Below the pieces are notes generated by a model, which saw nothing but the letters and a program-made list of their open reading frames with translations, was not told the DNA's origin and did no database searches. Positions 26,801 to 33,995 of a stretch of 33,995 bases of DNA are shown here, in pieces (positions within the stretch are counted from its first letter, which is position 1; the number at the start of each line of letters is the position of its first letter). The translations under genes and the position numbers were made by a program. Origin of the DNA: Ichthyophonus hoferi (taxonomy: Eukaryota; Opisthokonta; Ichthyosporea; Ichthyophonida; Ichthyophonidae); contig NAOQ01000399.1 in NCBI GenBank assembly GCA_002751075.1, positions 1 to 33,995 of the forward strand, in the 5' to 3' direction.

Positions 26801-29326
26801 ACCATTGCTACTACTACTTCTACTATTATCTATATACCGCCCTCAAATATACATATCCATTCACATTCACACATTCAAAACCAATAAAAAAATCTAAAAA
26901 ACCCCCGTAAACCCCTAACTCTACCTATTAATACTAACCAATCAGAATAATTACTTTTATTAACTAAGTAACTACCTTCTTTATAGGGAACCTATTGAGT
27001 GCAATGAACCAATCAAAGTGATTATACCACGTCTGGGATTATGTCGAGTATCATTGGATGGAAAGGAATGCTCAACTAGATTTGAAAGACTGGGGACTGA
27101 TGGGGTTACTAGTATTGTAAAATGTAATAGTAGGAGAGAGAGGTGGAGGAGTGTAGTAGAGTTTCTTTTGTTGTGTAGAATTATATAGTATAGTGTGTTG
27201 TGTAGTGTATTATATAGTGTGTTATATAGGGTATTGTATACTGTTTTGTTGTGTATAGTTATATAGTATAGTATGTTATATAGGGTATTGTATACTGTTT
27301 TGTTGTGTATTATCTAGTGCATTGTATACTGCTTATACTGTGATATGATTTTGTTGTAGATGCGTAGCCATACTGTGTGAGTGTGTTTGTAGTTTGGTAT
27401 TGTTGTTATTACTATGATTATTGCTATTATTATTATTCCTATTCTTTTGTTTTATTTTATTATTACTATGATTAATATTCTTATTATTATTATTATTATA
27501 TATTATATTATATTATATATATCATTTACTTGTGTGTTTTATAGTTTAAACTCGAACATATTCATTCTGCTATATATCCTGGCCAATAGCTCTATTTCTA
27601 TTTTAAACCGTTTAATTAAATTATATAATTGGTGGATAGGTTTACCCAGGACAGGCCGTACTCATCAGATCCGAGTGCATCTACAGTATTTAGGTATATA
27701 TTATATCATAATATATCATACATTATACCATACCCTACCATATTTCTATGTTTACTGTCTATATATTTATTGTTACTATTATTCTTGTTATTTCTATCAT
27801 TTAATTCCTTCTCCCCGCTCTATCGATATACCAGTACTAACTATCGTGTACCACCCATTACAAATGATACTATACTTCTGTATTATTGTAATAATATATT
27901 ATAATGCAATGTAATGTAATATACTCTTAATAGAATACAATACAGTGCGCTACACTATACTATAATATACTACTATGAAATATGCTACTATACAATACAC
28001 TGTGTAGTCATAGGTATTATTATCTTTGCAATTTATAAATAACCATAATTAACATATAAATGAACCTCATCCACTCACTTACTCTTTCTCTCTCTCTCTC
28101 TATGCACTATACCCCCATCCTATTGGTTCCCTGGTTACTATGGTTACAGGCCATCCAATCAGCAATGATCCTCTCTATGCTCATAAAGTGTGGGGATCGG
28201 CTCATGGTAGAGGGGGCGTTCCTGATTCGATATGGGATGAGGCGGTGCAAATTATTAACACGGAGCTAGCTGCCCCCCCTGCTCCTATTGGTGATTTGTC
28301 ACGGGTGAAACGACCAATAGAAGAAGAGAATGAAAGAGAGGACAAAAGGAGAAAAATTGGTAAGAGCATATATAGCTATTATATTAATCTCAGTAAGTGT
28401 GACTATATATAATACTTTATTGTATTCAATTCTGGGAAGCCAATTGTTACAGCTCGATTGTCATGATTTTCCTACATGTTTATGTCCTATATATAGGCAT
28501 ATTTATGTCATGACTATAAATAGATTGTGCTATACATAGCTAAATTTATTCTTAGATTGTGTTCCAGATGCATTTACCTATTGGTCCATGTGCCCTCTCT
28601 ATATATATGGTATATTGGTATGATCTATTACCCAAATCCAGCATTTACACCAATCAAACCACCTATCGCCAACTCACGCTAGAATCAATGACATTTAAAC
28701 AACTAACCCTATTCCCTTTCTTTATTGACACATATCCTCTCTATTCTTTCTCTTTATCCCTTTCTCTTTCTCTCTCCCTTTACTTCTCTCCCTCCTCCCT
28801 CACTATATACTCATCTCCAGAGAATGAACAAGAACAAGAATCCCCCTTGAAAATTAACCAAGAAACCCCGCTTAACCCAACAAACCCTCCAGAGAATGAA
28901 CAGGAAGCCTCTTTGAAAATTAACCAAGAAACCCCACTTAACTCGGCAAACTCAGCCAAAAAAAGAAAAGAACGGGTTATATTTGGCAAAGGGCAACTAC
29001 CATCTCAGCATATTCTTGACGTATGGGATGCCAACTATGATGAGCTGTGCTCTGAGTGTCAGATCTTAAGGCCCGACCCTCTAGAAGCCGATCAATGCAT
29101 CTACCTTCATGCCTGGAGATATTCAGGCGAAGGCTGGAGTTATCAGACCAAGCTGCCAGTGTGGGCGCAAGGGGTTTGTTTAGAGACCTCTACAGAGAAT
29201 TCCAGTGCCAATTCTATGGAGAATTCTAGCGTGCCCATACTTAATGAAAATGGTGAAGAGGTCGTGAAATTATTGGATAGTGCCAAGGAAATTGATGAAG
29301 TAGTTCTAGTTACCGATAAGATCTGA
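23810..29326 (+). CDS. RPUSD2: RPUSD2-type RNA pseudouridine synthase, nine exons
   Basis: An RluA-family enzyme that converts uridine to pseudouridine in RNA. Exons: 23810-23903, 24597-24718, 25186-25374, 25781-25859, 26604-26745, 26987-27123, 27640-27693, 28150-28359 and 28821-29326 (TGA). Phases agree and give 510 residues; human RPUSD2 is about 545. An S4-like N-terminal part includes GRILINGKKV. The substrate motif KPSSIPVHPCGRYRHN follows. The catalytic motif HRLDRLTSG has Asp167. TGRTHQIRVHLQYLGHPI is at 259-276. The C-terminal CSECQILRPDP, YLHAWRYSGEGW and PVWAQ match the tail typical of RPUSD2. Intron 1 must be GC-AG. A Lys/Glu-rich linker contains a 24-residue tandem repeat that duplicates the exon 9 acceptor. 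Confidence 0.95.
23904..24596 (+). other. GC-AG intron 1 of RPUSD2-like gene
   Basis: The donor is GAAAATG followed by GCAAGTAA, a strong GC-type site. The acceptor is CCAATCAATAG at 24596. This joins ENG to LRYVTPYQY, as in the human EGGLRKVRPY region. The nearby GT at 23908 leaves the wrong phase for exon 2. Confidence 0.75.
24820..25190 (+). repeat. Acceptor-proximal tandem repeat in RPUSD2 intron 2
   Basis: About four units of 90-110 bp. Two clear ones start at about 25006 and 25112: TATCTTTCTAT, CATTGGTCCAT, TTTAATAC or TTTATACT, CCTCCTAA-CAA. The last unit ends in the real TTTTCAG acceptor. Two weaker units lie at about 24820-24915 and 24915-25005, each with CTCTAACCA-TTAAA. Confidence 0.65.
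25375..25690 (+). repeat. Donor-proximal tandem duplication in RPUSD2 intron 3
   Basis: The segment at about 25415-25530 (ATTGGTGTATTAATAT, GTTTATGTCTGTGATT, ATTGGTAGTTTAAA, ATAGGC-TTG) recurs at about 25577-25680 (GTTGGTGTATTAATG, GTTTATATCTATGATT, ATTGGTAGTTTAAA, ATAGGCTGTG). The real donor GTACGTC begins the first unit. Confidence 0.7.
26215..26490 (+). repeat. AT-rich minisatellite in RPUSD2 intron 4
   Basis: An array of TTACATTATGATACCATTA-type units joined by ATACTATT fillers, at least eight units with a period of about 20-35 bp. Its long open frames are low-complexity and not genes. Confidence 0.8.
27180..27350 (+). repeat. About 64-bp tandem duplication in RPUSD2 intron 6
   Basis: The block TTATATAGGGTATTGTATAC plus TGTTTTGTTGTGTAT occurs twice, near 27221-27255 and 27277-27312, with further decayed TATATAGT-TGT pieces on either side. 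Confidence 0.7.
28821..28960 (+). repeat. In-frame tandem repeat duplicating the RPUSD2 exon 9 acceptor
   Basis: The sequence TCCAGAGAATGAACA begins both units (exon starts 28821 and 28893, offset 72 nt). The encoded units run ENEQEQESPLKINQETPLNP and ENEQEASLKINQETPLNS. Because 72 is a multiple of three, splicing to the second CTCCAG would remove 24 residues without shifting the frame. Confidence 0.85.
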
Positions 29327-29363
29327 TTGGAATCTATGAGCAGGACAGGATTTTGATAAGTTT

Positions 29364-29369
29364 AATAAA
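29364..29369 (+). terminator. Polyadenylation signal of RPUSD2-like gene
   Basis: AATAAA lies 38 nt after the stop. A second AATAAA at 29630-29635 lies in the duplicated copy of this 3' end, in the same TTTAATAAAT-TGATTAAATTT context. Confidence 0.55.
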
Positions 29370-29439
29370 TTTGATTAAATTTAAATTGGGGTGTGGTTAT
29401 GGTTATTGGCATATTAGTCCTAATAATAGTGGAGTTTGA

Positions 29440-29700
29440 AATAAAATTACTGGCTTGGGTGCACGATGTTTGTTTAGAGAGGAGTGAGGCTATAAGGAAT
29501 TCTAAGAGGACTTCTAGGGATCCAATAAGTAATGAAAATGGTGAGAAGTACGGGAGAGTATTGGATAAGATTGATAATAAAATTTAAAATATGATTTGAT
29601 GGGTATCTGCGGAGAATTGTAATAGATTTAATAAATATGATTAAATTTATAATCAGTATGGTTATGCCATATTATTTTAATTTGGTTTTTATTCTCTATG
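29440..29700 (+). repeat. Relic duplicate of the RPUSD2 3' end
   Basis: A tandem copy, offset about 280 bp, of the last coding part and 3'UTR. It reads LAWVHDVCLERSE, then PISNENGEKYGRVLDKI, against the true PVWAQGVCLETST, then PILNENGEEVVKLLDS. The UTR part repeats TTTAATAAAT, TGATTAAATTTA and GTATGGTTATG. It is not joined to any exon I can find and looks decayed. Confidence 0.8.
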
Positions 29701-30941
29701 TGACCCAATGATAACTTATCATTTCTGATCACAGGAACTATGTTCGAATCAATAAATAATATTAAATAGAATAGAGTGTGAAAATACAATTTGATCAATC
29801 AATCTAGATTAGATTGAGGATGTCCAGACTGCTAATGAAATACCAGATTGATACGCTAATATTTTATGATATGAGTAGAATAGGATATAACGAGGATATA
29901 GTATAAAACATAGCAATACAGTATAATACAATATAATTCAATAAATGTAATACTATATTATACAATATAATGCAATATCATGGAAACTAATATAGCACAA
30001 TACTATATAATATAATACAATATAGTACAATATACTATAAGGGGTTACAACACTATCTATATTTTCTGTTAGGCTATTTTAATATTTGGTTATTAATTAG
30101 GGTCGGGTCGGGTCAAAATGATTTGCATAGGGCTCACTCATTTCCTGGACAACCCTGGAACAATTAGATCTGCTGTTTATCCTACTGAGATATAGTATAT
30201 TGAGCATTATATAGTCGTACTATGTTGTATGTATAGTGTGAATAAATCATAGTATGTCATATTTAAGCATACAATGCTACGTTATACTATATTATACTAT
30301 ATTATACTATATCACATTATAGTATACTACATCATTCTACGTCTCACCATACTATACTATGCTATTCTATATCATGCCGTAGTACTATACCACATTCTAA
30401 CTGCATATATATGTAAGGGATTCATTGACCCTCCCTTCATCTATCATCAGTGCTCATACAGTTTCAATATATAAATTAACAATGCGATTGTTATTCTTAT
30501 ATATAGTATATATAGATTGAATACAGTGTTGCAATATTTACTCTTTAAATTTTAGTTTGATTTAAATTTTATTTGTTGGTAATTATTGGTGCCCTCAGTA
30601 TCCAATGCCCAATACCCTTTGGGTGGTAATCCAGTAGTATTTCAGGAAATGCAATATGAACCTATATAGAGCTGTACTAAAATAAACTAACTTATTCTTA
30701 CACATACTAATTAGTTGGATTATTCAACTATAGTTTTAAAATAGAATTAAAATCAAATAACTAATAATGATATACGAAGTAAGGCTACATAACACAACCC
30801 GAATATCTAGGTTAGGTTATGAGTAAGGGTTAATTAGCTTATTATCTAATTGATTACTTAATTAATTTAATTAATTAAGGAAAATTAAAATAATTAAGGG
30901 GACAGTATATTTTACTATATCAGATAATAACGCCATTTTCT

Positions 30942-30947
30942 TTTATT
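30942..30947 (-). terminator. Possible polyadenylation signal of the ASH-like gene
   Basis: TTTATT on the plus strand reads AATAAA on the minus strand, about 140 nt past the stop at 31089. AATAAA is common in such AT-rich DNA, so this is weak. Confidence 0.3.
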
Positions 30948-31088
30948 ATACTGCACTATAGTAATTATATTTTTACTATACTATATTATATAATAATTTT
31001 GACATTACTGTACTACATTAAAAATAACAACTATATAATTCTACTTTTCATTACATCCAATTATATTTAAATTTAAAATTTTTAATTA

Positions 31089-33642
31089 CTATGGTTGAAC
31101 CATACACAGCACATGGTGTTCCTTATTATTGCACGTAACTATTAGACCAATGGCTGCGTTCACCTTCATCCCAGATGATGACACGGTGCCGCCTTTCCAC
31201 CATATTGTGATGTTTCTATTGAATAAGAGAGAGATATAAATTAGCTTATATTTATTTATTTTATTAATTTATGATTATAGGTTAGTTAGGACAAAATAAA
31301 AAACAAAGTAATGAATTAAAATGCACAGTTGGATATTTATACGTGAATATGTTATATATCATACTATATCATATTATATTGTATTTCTATATATTATATA
31401 ACAATATATTGTATATATATACAGTAGGAAACACTATCAATACAAACATAATGACTCATTTTAGGGGTATGAATAAGCTTATCACTAAATATATCATCTC
31501 TTCACACACCTGGTATCGTTGGGTTCTATTTTTATTCTATCCTGATCTATAGCCAATAATCCTTTAGTAGGATCAAGATTAATAGAGGCAATGACTGATT
31601 TATCACCACTATTAGTGATTGGCAGAGAGCTAGCCCTGTACAGGAGAGGGCAGATGTTACTATATATGATTATTAATAATATATATATAGGTAAGCGTGT
31701 ATATGTACGTGTATGTATATGCTTATATGCTTATGTATATATTATTTAATGGCGTAGCTAACATATATATCAGTATGCATAATGGTTATGGGTATACTTA
31801 TATTAATATATTAAAAACATCTATTTAACTACCATATATATAAATATATATATACTCTATACTAGCATACTACTATATTTCCACACTGTTATATTATATA
31901 TATGTTATACTAATATACTATCAACACATTATACTACTATATTATTATACTATTATACTATCATACTATATACTAAATTACTACACGCTAGCATATCATC
32001 CATCTATCTGTACTATCTCTACTGATAACCTGGCCCTCGACCTATTATCACCCTACTATACTCTACTATACCCTACCTTCCATCGAGTCCCACATTTACA
32101 CTACTAGGTATATATAGGTCAGTACTGGTAGCCACTCCTTCCACCTGGCATAACGCTACACCCAATAGATTGGGCCCACTGCCTGGGGCCTTGTCTGCCA
32201 TAGGCTGAGAGAAGAGTGGGGTAAAATAGGGGGAGATTATAGAGTATTAATATAGGGATTGTATATTTACCTAAAGATAGAGGCGTAATGATTAAATTTA
32301 AATATCTTTTAACGTAGTTTTTAATAGGAAATTTTTAGAATTTATAAGTCACTAAATTATTAAAAAAAGGTTTAAAAAGAAAAAAATCTATCAGATCAAA
32401 CAGATTATTCGTCTTGATTGACTTAATTGAAGACTAATCGCCAAAAAATGTTAATCTAATCGCAGATTAACAAATAGATTAATAAATAATCTATACCAAT
32501 CTAATCTTCTATTGAACTATATCTGTCATCTTTACCCCAATGAGATTATGAGTTATAACATTAGCTCAATCAGTGTACTTCATAAGATTCTAAAATATAA
32601 TTTTTATTATACCTATATATGGTTCGAAAGTAGAATTATAAACGGAATTAAATCATATAGGGTATTAGTCGTGCCTATACCATCCAGTTACATAGCTGGA
32701 TTCAAATATTAAGTCAATATGTCTTGATTCTCTTTTAATCTTATAGATCTGGTCATATTCTAATCAATGACACTAAATGAATAAAATTAATTCTACCATG
32801 AGTTGTTTTTAGATTTGATGTAATTAGATATGGAAATATTAATTAACAATAACCAATTCACAGTAAGGCAACAATTAATATTAATGGGATAAAAGGGAGA
32901 ACGATAAGTAGATAGATAGATAGACATACATGCATATACATTCATATATACATACTCATAGATATAATAGGTGCATATAAATAGATATACCTTTTCAAAA
33001 ACATAAAAGGTGGCAGTGATTGGTCCAGGACTGGTAGGACAAAATGTGATTGGTAGATTAACATAGGTTCGCGGACTTAGATTAAGGCGTGTATGTTTCA
33101 CTGTAGTGTATAATAAGTCAGTTTATAATTTAAAATACAATATAGAATATATATTGTATGCATATCTATTATTATTATACACATAGTATGTATGTATTAT
33201 TGTAGATTATAATATGTAAGTATATAATATAGTATATAGTGTACTTTATTATATAGCATATATTAGATACTAAATATTAGATAGCATATGCTATATATTA
33301 TATACTATGTGTCATATACTCTAGACTGCACTATATACTACATACTACACTGTATACTATATACTACAGTATGTCAGTATATTTGTAGCTTGTTTATATA
33401 CTATGAATTCCATATGTATATATACCCGCATATATATATAATCAAAAAATATAGTATATCGTAAACTATAGTATACCATAAAATATGCATATATATACAT
33501 ATTTTTATTATAATTAAAGCAATTAATAATCTAATCAAAACCCAAGAATAATAATTACATTTAAATGAGTCGATTCCATTGGCGACCTGAATTCCCACTA
33601 TTAATTTGACAGAGGTATTATAATGGGGATTGTTGATTGGTA
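31089..33642 (-). CDS. ASH/MSP-like beta-sandwich protein, last five exons (5' part outside window)
   Basis: Exons on the minus strand: 33642-33559, 33100-32991, 32204-32077, 31635-31510 and 31215-31089 (TAG). All phases agree and give about 191 residues. The first two exons read PINNPHYNTSVKLIVGIQ and LKHTRLNLSPRTYVNLPITF, then CPTSPGPITATFYVFEK. This is the NP..., then L.L.P......PI.F.PTS.G...AT pattern of ASH/MSP (PapD-like) repeats found in centrosome and cilium proteins such as CEP192/SPD-2, HYDIN, DLEC1 and CFAP proteins. The remaining C-terminal part (including SGPNLLGVALCQVEG and NITIWWKGGTVSSSGMK) I cannot name. The domain class is fairly likely; the gene identity is open. Confidence 0.6.
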
Positions 33643-33854
33643 CTGTATAATAAATAATTAGTGGTAATTAGCCATAATTAGGAATAATTGGTGTAGTAAT
33701 TGGACCCAATAAGCATAAACGGATTTATTTAGTCCAAGTGACTGGTTAGGTAATATGATAAAAGCTATTTATAGAATACAATCGAATATATTAGATTATC
33801 GTATAGCATAATGTATTATACCATAGTGCATTATAAAGTATTACATTGCATTAT

Positions 33855-33995
33855 ATTATAGTAGTGTAATATAGTATAGTGTATTATAGTATAGTGTATT
33901 ATAGTATAGTGTATTATAGTATAGTGTATTATGGTATATGTATTATAGTGTATTGTATTATAGTATATTGTATTATGGTAGATTGTATTATAGTA
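33855..33995. repeat. 15-bp minisatellite running off the right edge
   Basis: About nine units of AGTATAGTGTATTAT, with variants such as GGTATATGTATTAT and AGTATATTGTATTAT toward the edge. Its full length cannot be seen. Confidence 0.85.

Larger units (their letters stand above)
29327..31088. other. Convergent spacer between RPUSD2-like and ASH-like genes
   Basis: It contains the relic RPUSD2 3' end (29440-29700), short TATTATACTA-type runs at about 30280-30320, a GGTCGGGTCGGGTC fragment at about 30101, and a minus-strand AATAAA at 30942-30947 that could serve the ASH-like gene. No other coding evidence. Confidence 0.65.

Noticed and set aside
29742-29750. GTTCGAATC, like a tRNA/SINE B box
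   Set aside because: No A box at the proper distance and no cloverleaf; a chance match.

Overview
The window is about 34 kb of very AT-rich eukaryotic nuclear DNA. It holds six compact, intron-rich protein genes, assembled here by hand from conserved protein similarity and splice phase. They are a WASP-family actin regulator (minus, 3' end beyond the left edge), an RBM34/Nop12-like nucleolar RNA-binding protein (plus), a cytosolic 5'-nucleotidase III (minus), Rab2 (minus), an RPUSD2-type pseudouridine synthase (plus), and an ASH/MSP-like beta-sandwich protein (minus, 5' part beyond the right edge). The gene set, short introns and one minor-spliceosome (U12) intron suggest an animal or close relative, with an early-branching invertebrate such as a sponge possible. 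That placement is inference. No bacterial, organellar, viral, tRNA, rRNA or CRISPR feature was found.

Layout: WASP 1-4435 (-); divergent intergenic region 4436-5520 with a diverged tandem repeat; RBM34-like 5521-12249 (+); convergent spacer 12250-13357; NT5C3-like 13358-17657 (-); spacer 17658-18941; Rab2 18942-21242 (-); long AT-rich divergent spacer 21243-23809; RPUSD2-like 23810-29326 (+); convergent spacer 29327-31088; ASH-like gene 31089-33642 or beyond (-). A roughly 320-350 bp interspersed repeat occurs three times in the same orientation around NT5C3. The genes are unrelated housekeeping functions (actin nucleation, ribosome biogenesis, nucleotide turnover, vesicle traffic, RNA modification) and do not form a pathway.

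The most striking signal is a shared mode of evolution. In five of the six genes, short tandem duplications (about 70-300 bp) fall on exon-intron edges or gene 3' ends. They have left decoy splice sites and relic part-exons. In two places the result looks functional or potentially functional: a pair of intact, phase-matched, probably mutually exclusive exons in NT5C3, and an in-frame second acceptor in RPUSD2. Other splice oddities are a U12-type AT-AC intron in the RBM34-like gene, a GC-AG first intron in RPUSD2, and a recurrent C(C/T)AAT(C) motif just upstream of many acceptors.
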